64,000 nucleotides of DNA, taken from assembly GCF_017254835.1 (NCBI RefSeq), contig NZ_JAFKCW010000005.1:424185-488184 (forward strand), given 5' to 3'. Numbering within the stretch: the first letter of the stretch is position 1; each line of letters opens with the position of its first letter. The DNA comes from Algoriphagus aestuariicola. GTDB taxonomy: Bacteria > Bacteroidota > Bacteroidia > Cytophagales > Cyclobacteriaceae. Below, piece by piece: positions 26,354-35,969 of this stretch. The notes beneath the pieces are model-generated. The model was given only the letters and a program-made list of their open reading frames with translations, made no database searches and was not told where the DNA came from. The translations under genes and the position numbers were made by a program.

Positions 26354-27115
26354 CTATTGACTCACTGCCTTGTCGATTACCACGTCCAGCTGATCCATGG
26401 TTCGGCTTACCGACTTCCACTCGGCAAAGCAGACAATCTTAACCAGGAATGCCAAGAACTTGCCTGGACTGATTAGTTTTCTTGCCAAAGCCGAAATGTT
26501 TTGGTCCCGATCCTGAATCTGAAAAGCTTTGTTGTTGTCGGCATGATATTCACCAGCGTATTTCCAGGCACCGTTTCTGGCAATCTGTATGGAGAAGTTG
26601 AGGAGCATTTCGTCCCTGCCCTTTGCCAGGGGAATCAGCCAGCCGAAGATAGGGGAGACTTTGCTGATGTTGCTTTTGACCCCATCGACCAACTCAGCCA
26701 AAAGGGAATTGATTTGATTAAAGTCGCCCTGTATCCCGGAAAGCTCTTTTTCCGCCATCGTTTCGGCGGCGGCGATCCCCAGATCCAGATTGATGTGGGC
26801 ATTGATGCCCAGAAATAGATGTTGTAGTACGAGGTGTTTTGCCTCTTTGCTTGCTTCAAAGGCCAGTCGCCAGCTTTCGGTGCAGCCCGCGCCCTGCTGC
26901 CAGAGCTCATACGCGTCGATGAAGCGCTTCGCAAAACATACGTCCAACACCTCCATTCTCGGATTGTCTTCAAATTCCCCAGCCAGTATGCCGTCCCTGA
27001 CTCTTCGGGTGACCTGCCGGTACAATATTGCGAAGTAGCCGATTCGGGACTGCTTGGATTTACATTCATCTACAATCTGGTCCATTCGGAGCAGCACGTC
27101 GTGGATGGTATTCAT
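26354..27115 (-). CDS. DUF5995 family protein
   Basis: A 253-residue soluble protein without signal peptide or membrane segment, mostly helical. The conserved stretch FLGINAHINLDLGIAAAE (about residues 101-118) is the hallmark of DUF5995; its His and Asp could bind a metal, though this is inference. Last gene of a tight leftward operon, 6 bp after the VIT1-type transporter gene, itself 3 bp after an M19 dipeptidase gene. A link to metal handling is possible from context only. The function is unknown. Confidence 0.78.
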   Translation of the reverse strand: MNTIHDVLLRMDQIVDECKSKQSRIGYFAILYRQVTRRVRDGILAGEFEDNPRMEVLDVCFAKRFIDAYELWQQGAGCTESWRLAFEASKEAKHLVLQHLFLGINAHINLDLGIAAAETMAEKELSGIQGDFNQINSLLAELVDGVKSNISKVSPIFGWLIPLAKGRDEMLLNFSIQIARNGAWKYAGEYHADNNKAFQIQDRDQNISALARKLISPGKFLAFLVKIVCFAEWKSVSRTMDQLDVVIDKAVSQ

Positions 27116-27121
27116 ATTCAG

Positions 27122-27847
27122 TTATTTGATAAAAAATGCTTCGAGGATATCACCGACAAAATAGGCCACAACAGCCGCAAGTGCACCCAACGCAAAAGTC
27201 TCGCTAATGCTCCTGATCGCGGATGTCTGATTGACGTAGCTTTTCAGCCAGCCGACGACCAAAAAGGCGAACCCAGTCAAGACGCAAGTCCAGAAAAAGA
27301 TATCCCTCTCCGTGGGGAAAAAGAAGTCCCAGAGATAGATCAGGAGGGGAATAAGTCCGACCGAGACGAAGGACACCAAAGTCGCCAAACCTATGGTGAA
27401 AGGACTCTTGGTGTCGCGGATCATTTCGAGTTCATCCTTCATCATTTCCGCAACCCAAAGATGCTTGTCCGAGCAGATGTGGTCAACGATTTTATCCAGA
27501 AGATCTCCCACAAATCCCTTCTCTCGATAGATCTGCTCGATTTCCCTGCGCTCTGTTTCCGGTAGGTTTTCCACTTCCCAGTATTCGATTTTTTCATGCT
27601 TGGTATAGTTGTCCCGCTCGCTTTTGGCAGAAAGATATGCGCCCACCGACATCGAGAACCCGTCCGCAAACAAATTGGCGAAGCCAAGGATGATGAGTAT
27701 TCCCGAATCCAGATTCGCGCCAAATCCCCCAGCCACCACGGCAAATGTGGTAACTGCGCCGTCTATCCCGCCGTATACGAATTCCCCGAGGTATTCTTGG
27801 ATCTTACCAAACCTGGCAGACTGTTGGTGGATTTTACTCTCTTTCAT
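27122..27847 (-). CDS. VIT1/CCC1-family iron/manganese transporter
   Basis: A 241-residue membrane protein with five hydrophobic segments. The family signature begins at GEFVYGGIDGAVTTFAVVAG (residues 21-40) and continues with ANLFADGFSMSVGAYLSAKSE. A cytoplasmic Glu-rich domain between TM2 and TM3 (EIEQIYREKGF and MKDELEM) corresponds to the metal-binding domain of plant VIT1. It probably exports Fe2+ or Mn2+ from the cytoplasm, lowering metal toxicity. It starts 3 bp downstream of the dipeptidase and is followed closely by the DUF5995 gene. Confidence 0.9.
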   Translation of the reverse strand: MKESKIHQQSARFGKIQEYLGEFVYGGIDGAVTTFAVVAGGFGANLDSGILIILGFANLFADGFSMSVGAYLSAKSERDNYTKHEKIEYWEVENLPETERREIEQIYREKGFVGDLLDKIVDHICSDKHLWVAEMMKDELEMIRDTKSPFTIGLATLVSFVSVGLIPLLIYLWDFFFPTERDIFFWTCVLTGFAFLVVGWLKSYVNQTSAIRSISETFALGALAAVVAYFVGDILEAFFIK

Positions 27848-27850
27848 GCC

Positions 27851-29014
27851 TTATTCGAGATTTTCGAGGAGAAATCGTTTCACATTTTCTCCCATGACGG
27901 ATCGGATTTCCTCTTCGGTGAAGCCGGATTCCATCAGCCCTTCGACGATCAATGGTAAGCCAGTAATGTCGAAAGGCACACTTACCGAACCATCATAGTC
28001 AGAGCCAAGGGCAACATATCGAACTCCAACCAAGTCCCTCACATATTTGATGGACGCGATGATATTTGGAAGCTCTGGACTGCCGACCGCACCGTCAAAA
28101 AAAGCGATGCCGATAATCCCGCCTTTGTCGGCGATCTTTCTGATCTGTTCGTCGCTCAGATTGCGCTGTGAGTCCAGCACTCCGCGCACGCCGGTATGCG
28201 AGATGATCACGGGCTTTGTACTTAGGTCCAATACATCGTCCACGATGGCAGGCGAGGAGTGGGCCAGGTCGATGAAAATCCCAAGCTCATTCATTCTTCT
28301 GATGGCAGACTTCCCAAATTCTGTCAGCCCTTCGTTGTTTTCCCCATGTGCGGATCCACCGAATTCATTGTCGAAAAAGTGGGTGGGGCCTATCATGCGC
28401 ACTCCTGCCTGATAGACTTTTTCCAGATTTTCGAGCGAGCCTTCGATCGCATGTCCACCTTCGATGCCGAGCATAGCTCCTATGACCTCTTTGTTGGACA
28501 TTCTTGCCTCGATGAGCTGTTCCAGTTCTTTTTTCGAACGGATGAAAATAGCGTTCCCTTCTTCTTTTTCCACAAAATCCGATAAGGCTTCTGATTGGGA
28601 AAGAGTTCGTTTAATGAGGCTGAACCAGTTCCATGGCCCTTCGCCTTTGGCAATTGTAAGGGGAGTGATATTGTCAAAGGTGTCGGAGGAATTTTTCTTC
28701 ATATTTTGGCCAGAGGGAGACTTCGACACAATGGTGAACATCTCTAGGGCGACATTTGAGTCGCGCATCCTAGGGAAATCCACGTGTCCGCGTGAACCCC
28801 GCTGGGTCAGATCTCTTCCCCACAATAAGGCGTCGCAATGAAGGTCCGCGATAAAATCCAATCGTCCATACAATTGTCGGGCTTCCAAGGAAACCGAATA
28901 AGGAGAGCTTTGAGTTACTGGGTTTCTTTGAGCTTCGATGTAGGGTGGGATAAAGGCAATGCCGGCTAGATATAGGGCCAAGATTACGCCGGCAAAAAGG
29001 AAGGTCTTTTTCAT
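27851..29014 (-). CDS. Membrane dipeptidase, peptidase family M19 (renal dipeptidase-like)
   Basis: A 387-residue protein whose N-terminal hydrophobic segment (residues 5-25) is a signal peptide or anchor. Zinc ligands of the amidohydrolase-fold M19 family are visible: ADLHCDALLWG (His-x-Asp), GIEGGHAIEG (bridging Glu), FIDLAHSS and ISHTGVRGV (His ligands), and LGSDYDG. It hydrolyses dipeptides, including those with a D-residue, on the periplasmic side. First gene of the M19-VIT1-DUF5995 operon. The link between peptide hydrolysis and metal export is unclear and may be only transcriptional convenience. Confidence 0.92.
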   Translation of the reverse strand: MKKTFLFAGVILALYLAGIAFIPPYIEAQRNPVTQSSPYSVSLEARQLYGRLDFIADLHCDALLWGRDLTQRGSRGHVDFPRMRDSNVALEMFTIVSKSPSGQNMKKNSSDTFDNITPLTIAKGEGPWNWFSLIKRTLSQSEALSDFVEKEEGNAIFIRSKKELEQLIEARMSNKEVIGAMLGIEGGHAIEGSLENLEKVYQAGVRMIGPTHFFDNEFGGSAHGENNEGLTEFGKSAIRRMNELGIFIDLAHSSPAIVDDVLDLSTKPVIISHTGVRGVLDSQRNLSDEQIRKIADKGGIIGIAFFDGAVGSPELPNIIASIKYVRDLVGVRYVALGSDYDGSVSVPFDITGLPLIVEGLMESGFTEEEIRSVMGENVKRFLLENLE

Positions 29015-29133
29015 CTGGGTGGGTTTTGGTTCAAGTTAAATGAAAAATTCAATGCCTGTGGTTTGGCGTTGGACAATCTTAGTTTTGGATTGAAGAAAAA
29101 AAATCCGGTTTTTTTTATTGAAGTTTTGAATAT

Positions 29134-29275
29134 TTGAAGTCTTTTCTTAGGTTTAAGAAACTTTTGCATACTAAAACATAGCTCAACCTAGCCTAATGCC
29201 AAAGTTTATATGGTTTTAATCCATTAACAATAAACCCTAACCGGGAGCCTATTTTCAAAAAGGCTCCCTTTTTTT
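29134..29275 (+). ncRNA. Candidate small RNA of about 100 nt with its own promoter and terminator
   Basis: A strong intrinsic terminator (GGGAGCCT 29243-29250, AGGCTCCC 29261-29268, seven T after it) points rightward in a 700-bp stretch with no plus-strand gene. Upstream is a promoter-like pair, TTG (29134-29136) and AACTTTTG (29159-29166, one mismatch to TAnnTTTG), 22 nt apart. The implied transcript runs from about 29172 to 29275. It contains a seven-codon reading frame (29196-29219, MPKFIWF) that may or may not be translated. No known RNA family is recognised. Confidence 0.35.
29243..29275 (+). terminator. Intrinsic terminator with no upstream protein gene
   Basis: An 8-bp GC-rich stem, 10-nt loop and T7 tract on the plus strand only. 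The flanking protein genes are both leftward, so it serves neither of them. Confidence 0.75.
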
Positions 29276-29354
29276 ATATCTCTTTGTTTTGGTATTTTGT
29301 GAACTTTTGAAAAATCGGTTTAAAAAAGTATCCCATTGCATGATTTTTTTGTAA

Positions 29355-29711
29355 AAAGTTAAAAAACTGGTTTTTCCATTTGTAAAATCTTGGATTTTAG
29401 AAGATTCTGAATTTGCTCGCAAATAGGAGGATTCCTTTTTGAAAATTTGGAAACTGGAGATTTTGGTTAGGAAACTGTTACCCGATTTTTGGGACGCGAT
29501 CCAAGGCGGAACTTATTATTTCAGAGGGCTTAATGTAAATTTTTATGGAAGTCTGGAATGCGATTTTTTGAATTGGAGACAGATTTCCATGGTAGGGACT
29601 TTGTTGGTGATAGAATAGTATTCCAATCCTTTTTTGGAAACTCGTGATGCTATTCGATTGAATTCAGATCTCCATGAGGCGATCTATCGGAAAAATTTCG
29701 GGTTGATGTGA
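29355..29711 (+). pseudogene. Possible decayed coding remnant with two in-frame TAG stops
   Basis: One plus-strand frame reads as protein-like sequence for 118 codons, interrupted only by TAG at 29424-29426 and 29616-29618, and ends with TGA at 29709-29711. The segments include FWDAIQGGTYYFRGL and ETRDAIRLNSDLHEAIYRKN. About six stops would be expected by chance at this base composition, so the evidence is modest. No family is recognised. The rest of 29015-29714 is AT-rich and holds only the candidate small RNA. Confidence 0.25.
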
Positions 29712-29714
29712 GTG

Positions 29715-30743
29715 CTAGGAGAGACCTAGGCTGGAAAGGAGCGAGCTTTTCCTTTTGTCAAAATTGAATTCCAAGGCAATTCTCTTCGAGTTCTCTTGGG
29801 AAAGGTGGTCGAGGTCCTTTTTGAACAGATTCTCCAACTCATCTTCTAGGAGCTGCAGGTCTTTTCTTTGCAGAACCAAGCCGCTTGTTCCAATGATTTC
29901 TGGAATCGCTCCTACTGCTGAACCAATTGGAATGCAGCCGCAGGCCATTGCTTCACCCAGGGCGTTTGGAAAGCCTTCTGAGGTTGAAAGCTGAAGGTAA
30001 AATTGATGTTTGTTGTAGAGCTCTTTGAGCTGCATAGGGCTCAATTTTCCCAATACCTTCACGTTTGAGTTACGGGAACGGTAGTCTTTGTCCCCGACTA
30101 GAGTAAAGCTCCAATCGGGGTGGTTTTCGGCCAACATTTCGATCAGGTCATAGCCTTTGACAATAGCTCGGGAAGTAGTGGAGGTTCCGGTGGCAACCGA
30201 TATGAAGCTTTTTGGATGTCTTTCAAAATTCAGCTGTTTCCAAAAATCGGTATCGAAGCCATTGTGAACGACTTGAATGGGGGTTTTTAAGGTGGGAATC
30301 AAGTTCAAAAGGCCCTGCTTTGGGTTGATTCGTGGATCGTATCGATAGTCATGTTGGACAAGGGACGCGGCTACGGGAAGGATTTGGCTACAATTTTTGA
30401 AAGAGTAAACGGTCGCTTTTCTAAGCCATTTTTTCCGGAAATTCCCATAGCCTATTTCCGGCATATTCATGCAGTCCATGCCGCCTGCTTGAATGGTACA
30501 CTTTTTTCCAAAGACCTTTCCAAACCATACGGGCAAAACACTGTGGTATCCCCCAAAAAAGCATAGGTATTGATCTGTTTTGGGCAAAAACCAAAGTAGC
30601 TGGAAGAACTGGAGGAAAAAGTAGAAGGGGAGTTGGGTGGGCTGATTGGTGAAAACCAGCGGCCGGATCTTGGCAACTGGGCTGATCATTTCCAAATCCC
30701 GATCGATAAAAGTGGTGCGAATAGGGAAGGTATAAATGATCAT
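29715..30743 (-). CDS. Glycosyltransferase family 4-like protein
   Basis: A 342-residue cytoplasmic glycosyltransferase of the GT-B fold. The C-terminal half has the group 1 signature STSEGFPNALGEAMACG and then CIPIGSAVGAIPEII (about residues 255-287), with the nucleotide-sugar-binding Glu in the first. The N-terminal half holds VVHNGFDTDFW and PKSFISVATGTSTTSRAIVKG. It is likely to transfer a sugar from an NDP-sugar to a lipopolysaccharide, exopolysaccharide or other acceptor. It is isolated: no other polysaccharide genes adjoin it. The leuS terminator at 30785 separates it from leuS. Confidence 0.87.
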   Translation of the reverse strand: MIIYTFPIRTTFIDRDLEMISPVAKIRPLVFTNQPTQLPFYFFLQFFQLLWFLPKTDQYLCFFGGYHSVLPVWFGKVFGKKCTIQAGGMDCMNMPEIGYGNFRKKWLRKATVYSFKNCSQILPVAASLVQHDYRYDPRINPKQGLLNLIPTLKTPIQVVHNGFDTDFWKQLNFERHPKSFISVATGTSTTSRAIVKGYDLIEMLAENHPDWSFTLVGDKDYRSRNSNVKVLGKLSPMQLKELYNKHQFYLQLSTSEGFPNALGEAMACGCIPIGSAVGAIPEIIGTSGLVLQRKDLQLLEDELENLFKKDLDHLSQENSKRIALEFNFDKRKSSLLSSLGLS

Positions 30744-30784
30744 GCTTTATTAGAAAGGCAACTTGAAGGTAATTTAGAAAATGA

Positions 30785-30810
30785 AAAAGGGGAAACAACG
30801 CTCCCCTTTT
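30785..30810 (-). terminator. leuS terminator
   Basis: AAAAGGGGA (30785-30793) and TCCCCTTTT (30802-30810) form a 9-bp stem with an 8-nt loop. On the minus strand it is followed by a T-rich stretch, 20 bp past the leuS stop. Confidence 0.75.
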
Positions 30811-30829
30811 CCTTTGGTTTTGTCTGTTT

Positions 30830-33604
30830 TTATAAGACGAGGTTTACAATCTTACCTGGCACGATGATCGCTTTTTTTGGTGCCTTGCCTTCCAGCCACT
30901 TTTGAACGCCTTCGTCGGAGAGCGCGGCTTTTTCGATCTCCTGAACGGAGAGCGAAAGGGAAAGGTTGATTTTAGCGCGCATCTTGCCATTGATCATCAC
31001 CGGGTACTCAAACGCGCTCTCTACCAAGTACTCTTCTTTGAAATCAGGAAAAGAAGACTTTGTGATAGACTCCTGATGACCTAGTAGTGCCCAGAGCTCC
31101 TCGGCGATGTGCGGAGCATAAGGAGAAATCAATACCGCCAAGGGTTCCAAGATCTCCCGCTTGTTGGATTTCAACGCAGTCAGCTCATTCACGCAGATCA
31201 TGAAGCTGGACACGGAAGTGTTAAAGGAATGGTTGGCCATATCCTCTTCCATCTTTTTGATGGCTTTGTGCAAGGCTTTCAATTCTTCTTTGCTCGCTGG
31301 GGCATCGGAAACAGAGAATTCGCCAGCTGCATTGTGGTACAGGTTCCAGAGCTTTCTCAAAAACTTGAACACGCCGTCGATCCCGTTGGTGTTCCAAGGC
31401 TTGAACTGCTCCAAAGGCCCCAAGAACATCTCATACAAGCGAAGCGTGTCGGCGCCGTACCGCTCGATGATGTCGTCCGGATTGACCACATTGTACTTGG
31501 ACTTGGACATTTTTTCGACCTCAGAGCCGCAGATGTATTTGCCATCTTCCAGGATAAATTTCGCATCGGCCAAGTCCGGTCTCCAGGCTTTGAATTTTTC
31601 CAGGTTCAGCTGATCGTTGTGCACGATGTTTACGTCTACGTGCATGGCAAAGGAATCGTATTGATCCTTCAGTCCGTAGCTCACGAACTGGTTGCTTCCT
31701 TTGACTCGGTACACGAAGTTGGATCTACCTTGGATCATCCCTTGGTTGATCATTTTTTGGAAAGGCTCATCGATATGGACAGCCCCTATATCATGCAAGA
31801 ACTTCGTCCAGAATCTGGAATACAGCAGGTGTCCCGTGGCATGTTCCGAACCTCCGATATAGAGGTCTACTGCCCCCCAGTAATCCGTTTTGGCTTTGTC
31901 AGCAAACACCGAATTGTTTTTCGTATCCATGTAGCGGAAGAAGTACCAGCTGGAACCGGCCCAACCTGGCATGGTGGACATTTCCAAAGGAAATTCTCCC
32001 TCCGCCGTTTTGTAAGTCCAGTCTTTTGCACGTCCCAAAGGCGGTTCTCCGTCTTCGGTCGGCAAATATTTGTCTACCTCAGGCAATACCAAAGGCAAGT
32101 CTTTTTCCTCGATCAGATAAGGCAGGCCGTCCTTGAAATAAACCGGAAGCGGCTCACCCCAGTAGCGCTGACGCGTAAAGATCGCGTCCCTCATCCGGTA
32201 TTGGATTTTGCCTTTGCCTATGCCTTTCTCCTCCAAAAACTCAATGGCCTTGGCCATCGCGTCTTTCATGTACAGGTTGGATATAAAGCCGGAGTTGATG
32301 ATGAAGCCGCCTTTGCCTGGGAAAGAACCATTTTCCATGGAACCGTCAATCACTTGGCGGATCTCCAAGCCAAAGTGCTTTGCAAAGTTGTAGTCTCGCT
32401 CATCGTGCGCAGGAACGGCCATTACGGCGCCTGTTCCGTATCCAGCCAGCACATAATCAGCTACCCAGATTTGGATTTCCTCCCCATTGAATGGATTGAT
32501 GGCATAGGAGCCAGTGAAAGCTCCGGAAATGGTCTTCACATCGCTCATTCGCTCGCGCTCTGAGCGGTTTTTGGCCACTTCTATATAGGCCTCGGCAATC
32601 GCACGCTGACCTTCGGTGATCAGGCTAGCCGCCAGCTCCGATTCCGGTGCCAAAGCCAGGTAAGTCACTCCATAAATAGTGTCCACGCGGGTCGTAAAGA
32701 CTTTGATGGTTTGGTCCGATCCCTTCACTTGAAAAATCACCTCGGCTCCGATCGACTTTCCGATCCAGTTGCGCTGCATTTCCTTGATGGGTTCTGCCCA
32801 ATCGACCCGGTCAAGTCCTTGTAGCAGGCGATCGGCGTAGGCGGTGATCCGCATGGACCATTGCATCATCTTTTTGCGCTCCACGGGATGGCCGCCTCTT
32901 TCGGAGAAGCCATCTTTCACCTCGTCGTTGGAAAGTACTGTTCCCAAAGCGGCACACCAGTTGACGGTGGTTTCAGCAAGGAAGGTTAGACGGTATTTGA
33001 GCAACATTTCCTGCTTTTCCTTTACCGAGAATGCCTTCCAGTCCTCAGCGGAAAATGTCGGAGTGTCCTCATCGCTCACAGCATTTACCCCTTTATTGCC
33101 CAAAGTCTCAAATCGGGAAATTAAGGAGTCGATTGAAAGAGCCTTATTCGCATCCAAATCATAATAGCTCTTGAAGAGCTGCATAAAGATCCACTGCGTC
33201 CACTTGTAGTAGGCAGGATCGGAGGTTCTTACCTCCCGGTCCCAATCAAAGGCAAAACCGATGTTTTTCAACTGCTCGGTATAGCGAGAAATGTTTTGTT
33301 CGGTAGTGATGGCAGGATGCTGTCCGGTCTGAATGGCGTATTGTTCAGCTGGCAGACCAAAGGAATCATAGCCCATAGGATGCAGGACGTTGAATCCCTT
33401 TAGGGCCTTGAACCGGCTCACGATATCCGATGCGATGTATCCCAGTGGATGGCCGACGTGTAGACCGGCTCCGGAGGGGTAGGGAAACATATCCAGGGAG
33501 TAGAACTTAGGTCGGTTGGGGTCGACTTCCGCCTTGAAAGTGCCCTTCTCATTCCAATAGCTTTGCCATTTCTGCTCGATTTCCCGGAAGTTGTAATCCG
33601 CCAT
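30830..33604 (-). CDS. leuS: Leucyl-tRNA synthetase
   Basis: A 924-residue class Ia synthetase. The HIGH-type motif is HVGHPLGY near residue 45, KMSKSKYN carries the KMSKS loop, and a CP1 editing domain lies between them (about residues 230-440, with [13 protein letters not shown]). It charges tRNA-Leu with leucine and edits mischarged amino acids. The ATG at 33604 ([14 protein letters not shown]) is preferred to a start 13 codons upstream, as it gives the usual LeuRS N-terminus and lies below the promoter. Monocistronic, with promoter and terminator both visible. Confidence 0.97.
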   Translation of the reverse strand: MADYNFREIEQKWQSYWNEKGTFKAEVDPNRPKFYSLDMFPYPSGAGLHVGHPLGYIASDIVSRFKALKGFNVLHPMGYDSFGLPAEQYAIQTGQHPAITTEQNISRYTEQLKNIGFAFDWDREVRTSDPAYYKWTQWIFMQLFKSYYDLDANKALSIDSLISRFETLGNKGVNAVSDEDTPTFSAEDWKAFSVKEKQEMLLKYRLTFLAETTVNWCAALGTVLSNDEVKDGFSERGGHPVERKKMMQWSMRITAYADRLLQGLDRVDWAEPIKEMQRNWIGKSIGAEVIFQVKGSDQTIKVFTTRVDTIYGVTYLALAPESELAASLITEGQRAIAEAYIEVAKNRSERERMSDVKTISGAFTGSYAINPFNGEEIQIWVADYVLAGYGTGAVMAVPAHDERDYNFAKHFGLEIRQVIDGSMENGSFPGKGGFIINSGFISNLYMKDAMAKAIEFLEEKGIGKGKIQYRMRDAIFTRQRYWGEPLPVYFKDGLPYLIEEKDLPLVLPEVDKYLPTEDGEPPLGRAKDWTYKTAEGEFPLEMSTMPGWAGSSWYFFRYMDTKNNSVFADKAKTDYWGAVDLYIGGSEHATGHLLYSRFWTKFLHDIGAVHIDEPFQKMINQGMIQGRSNFVYRVKGSNQFVSYGLKDQYDSFAMHVDVNIVHNDQLNLEKFKAWRPDLADAKFILEDGKYICGSEVEKMSKSKYNVVNPDDIIERYGADTLRLYEMFLGPLEQFKPWNTNGIDGVFKFLRKLWNLYHNAAGEFSVSDAPASKEELKALHKAIKKMEEDMANHSFNTSVSSFMICVNELTALKSNKREILEPLAVLISPYAPHIAEELWALLGHQESITKSSFPDFKEEYLVESAFEYPVMINGKMRAKINLSLSLSVQEIEKAALSDEGVQKWLEGKAPKKAIIVPGKIVNLVL

Positions 33605-33640
33605 GATTGAAATATTCTTGATTTTTTGACTGAATGCCTG

Positions 33641-33648
33641 CAAAAATA
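33641..33648 (-). promoter_or_regulatory. -7 promoter element of leuS
   Basis: TATTTTTG on the minus strand, followed by CA, is the full TAnnTTTG consensus, 37 bp upstream of the leuS ATG. A TTG occurs 24 nt further upstream, slightly beyond usual spacing. Confidence 0.55.
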
Positions 33649-33775
33649 GAAAAATCAGGCGGCTTTGGTAGGCAATTTTCCAATTCCTCTCAAATCGGGC
33701 TTTTTGCCACTGGTCAATTTTGTTTCAGACACTTGGGGCTTTTTTGTATTTTCCAAAACCTAACCAACCGACCTT

Positions 33776-35365
33776 ATGAGAAAGAAATTACTGTTAGCCT
33801 TTGCACTGGCAGCTGGAGTTTGCCTTTCGGCTTTTCCCCAAAAAAAATACTCTACCAAGCAAATCGAAGCCCTCAAGACTGAGGTAGCAGAAATCGTACA
33901 GGCCAATCACAAGCAAAGTCAGGTGATGGTCGATAAGATTTTCAGCTTTGCGGAACTGGGTTTTCAAGAGATCGAATCTTCCAAATACCTTACTGGCATA
34001 CTTGAGAAAAATGGTTTCAAGATAGAAAATGGCGTGTCTGGGATTCCTACCGCATGGTTTGCGACCTGGAGTAACGGAGAGGGACCTGTCATCGCTTTGG
34101 GGTCTGATGTGGATGATATTCCGAAAGCATCCCAATATCCAGGTGTAGCCTATCACAAGCCGATCGTGGAGGGAGCTCCTGGCCATGGGGAAGGTCACAA
34201 TGCAGGAATTCCGTTGAATATCACGGCAGCACTTGCTGTCAAGCAAATCATGGAGCGCGAAAATATCGGCGGGACGTTGGTTCTTTGGCCTGGAATTGCT
34301 GAAGAATTGGTAGCAGCTAAAGCTTGGTTTACGCGAGACGGAAAGTTTGACGGAGTGGATATCTGTATTTTCACCCACGTGGCCAATAATCTCGGAGTTA
34401 GCTATGGCCAAGCTTCCGGAACGGGTTTGATTTCTGTAGAATACACCTTCTCGGGAGATGCTGCACATTCTGCTGGAGCTCCATGGAGAGGAAAAAGCGC
34501 CGCAGATGCGACTGAGCTGATGAATATCGGATGGAACTACAAGCGCGAGCATTTGCATCCGCTCAAGCGTTCCCACTCGGTGATTACCGACGGGGGAGAC
34601 CAACCAAATGTGGTCCCGTCCCAAGCTTCGATTTGGTACTACTTCCGAGACGTGAAATACGATGGCATCATGGAGATGTACGCCCAAGCCAATGATATTG
34701 CCGCAGGTGCCGCGCTCATGACGGGGACTACCATGACCTCCAAAATAGTTGGAACCGCTTGGCCACGCCACTTCAACAAGACGATCGCCGAGACGATGTA
34801 TCAAAACATCTTGAAAGTAGGGCTTCCGGAATGGGATGAAAAAGACCAAACCTTGGCAAAAGCCGCTCAGAAGGAACAGGGTTCCAAAGAAGAGGGGCTG
34901 GCTACCAAATTGGACACCCTGGGCTTGCCGGTGAAGGAACCGATCTCTGGAGGTTCGGATGATATTGGGGATGTTTCTTGGGTGGTGCCTACTGTGACCT
35001 TGAGGTTTCCGTCTAATATCCCAGGCCTGCCCGGCCACCACTGGAGCAATGCTATTGCCATGGCTACACCGATTGCGCACAAAGGGGTGACTGCCGGTGC
35101 CAAAGCTGAAGCGATGACTATTTTGGATTTTCTGTTGAAGCCGGAATTGGTGGATCAGGCTTGGGATTACTTCAAAAACGTCCAGACCAAAGAGGAAACT
35201 TACAAACCAATGATTAACCAAGATGATCCAGCACCGATCTATCTTAATACGGAGACGATGAAGCGCTTCCGTCCCGAGTTGGAGAAGTACTACTATGACG
35301 AAACCAAGTACGATACCTACTTGGAGCAGCTGGGCGTGACCTACCCAACAGTGAAAAAAGATTGA
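33776..35365 (+). CDS. Secreted M20-family amidohydrolase (AbgB/peptidase M20D type)
   Basis: A 529-residue protein with a signal peptide (residues 1-20, ending LSAFPQ). The metal-binding core is visible as LGSDVDDIPKASQ, GHGEGHNAGIP (His and Asp/Glu ligands) and WPGIAEELVAAKA (catalytic Glu pair), then the dimerisation domain (GDAAHSAGAPWRGKSAADA), and SGGSDDIGDVSWVVPTV near the end. This fits the aminobenzoyl-glutamate hydrolase-like branch of M20. It removes an N-acyl or N-aryl group from an amino acid or cleaves a small peptide. The strand changes at leuS, and the GNAT gene follows by 70 bp. Confidence 0.88.
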   Translation: MRKKLLLAFALAAGVCLSAFPQKKYSTKQIEALKTEVAEIVQANHKQSQVMVDKIFSFAELGFQEIESSKYLTGILEKNGFKIENGVSGIPTAWFATWSNGEGPVIALGSDVDDIPKASQYPGVAYHKPIVEGAPGHGEGHNAGIPLNITAALAVKQIMERENIGGTLVLWPGIAEELVAAKAWFTRDGKFDGVDICIFTHVANNLGVSYGQASGTGLISVEYTFSGDAAHSAGAPWRGKSAADATELMNIGWNYKREHLHPLKRSHSVITDGGDQPNVVPSQASIWYYFRDVKYDGIMEMYAQANDIAAGAALMTGTTMTSKIVGTAWPRHFNKTIAETMYQNILKVGLPEWDEKDQTLAKAAQKEQGSKEEGLATKLDTLGLPVKEPISGGSDDIGDVSWVVPTVTLRFPSNIPGLPGHHWSNAIAMATPIAHKGVTAGAKAEAMTILDFLLKPELVDQAWDYFKNVQTKEETYKPMINQDDPAPIYLNTETMKRFRPELEKYYYDETKYDTYLEQLGVTYPTVKKD

Positions 35366-35435
35366 AAAATGGGCGGATTTGAAAATTGAAACGGCAAGCA
35401 GCTAAATTAGATAGCTGGTTCGCAAGAGTTTTTCA

Positions 35436-35894
35436 ATGTCTCAAGTTTCAAATCCAATGAATTTCATAATCAGGGAAGCCTCTCTGGAAGAACTCCTATG
35501 GGTGCATGAGCACATCCCGGAGTTTCCCGGAAAGGCTTCCCTCAATTTTTATGAAGACCGATTGAGGCACCGTCTTTACTTGGCTTTGGTAGCGGAAAAC
35601 CAAGAAGGGCTATTGGGTTTTAAGGTTGGGTATCAGAGCGAAACACCCAATACATTTTATTCCTGGATGGGAGGAGTGCTTCCCGATTTCAGAAAACACG
35701 GAGTCGCTGATGCATTGGCGGAATACCAAGAGAAATGGGCTAGAGAGCAAGGCTTCAAATCTGTCTTTTTCAAAACGAGAAACCGCTTTCCGGCCATGAT
35801 ATGCTTCGGGCTAAGCCGTGGCTTCAAGATCATCGAGGTTTTGCCGAAGGGAGGAGTGGAAGATTATCGGATAGTGATGGGAAAGGATTTGTGA
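35436..35894 (+). CDS. GNAT family N-acetyltransferase
   Basis: A 152-residue single-domain GNAT protein. It shows LALVAENQEGLLGFKVGY (strand pair), GVLPDFRKHGVADALAEYQ (acetyl-CoA-binding motif A, with RKHGVA in place of the classic R/Q-x-x-G-x-G/A) and VFFKTRNRFPAMICFGLSRGFKII (motif B, in part). It acetylates an unknown amine on a small molecule or protein. It follows the M20 gene, but no functional link is evident. Confidence 0.85.
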   Translation: MSQVSNPMNFIIREASLEELLWVHEHIPEFPGKASLNFYEDRLRHRLYLALVAENQEGLLGFKVGYQSETPNTFYSWMGGVLPDFRKHGVADALAEYQEKWAREQGFKSVFFKTRNRFPAMICFGLSRGFKIIEVLPKGGVEDYRIVMGKDL

Positions 35895-35909
35895 TTTATA
35901 AATTTATAG

Positions 35910-35939
35910 TTGTTAAGCTTTTTGGATTGTTTATCTTCG
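35910..35939 (+). promoter_or_regulatory. Promoter of the small membrane protein gene
   Basis: TTG (35910-35912), 19 nt, then TATCTTCG (35932-35939), one mismatch to TAnnTTTG, at the right distance from the ATG at 35970. Confidence 0.45.
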
Positions 35940-35969
35940 GGAAAGGGAATCTTATAGGCTTTCGCAACC

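Noticed and set aside
31109-32563. Long open frame (484 codons) on the plus strand inside leuS
   Set aside because: It is antisense to conserved LeuRS motifs, shows no recognisable domain, and is a by-product of codon bias in the real gene.
33794-35221. 475-codon open frame opposite the M20 amidohydrolase gene
   Set aside because: The plus-strand protein has all M20 catalytic motifs and a signal peptide; the opposite frame has no family features.
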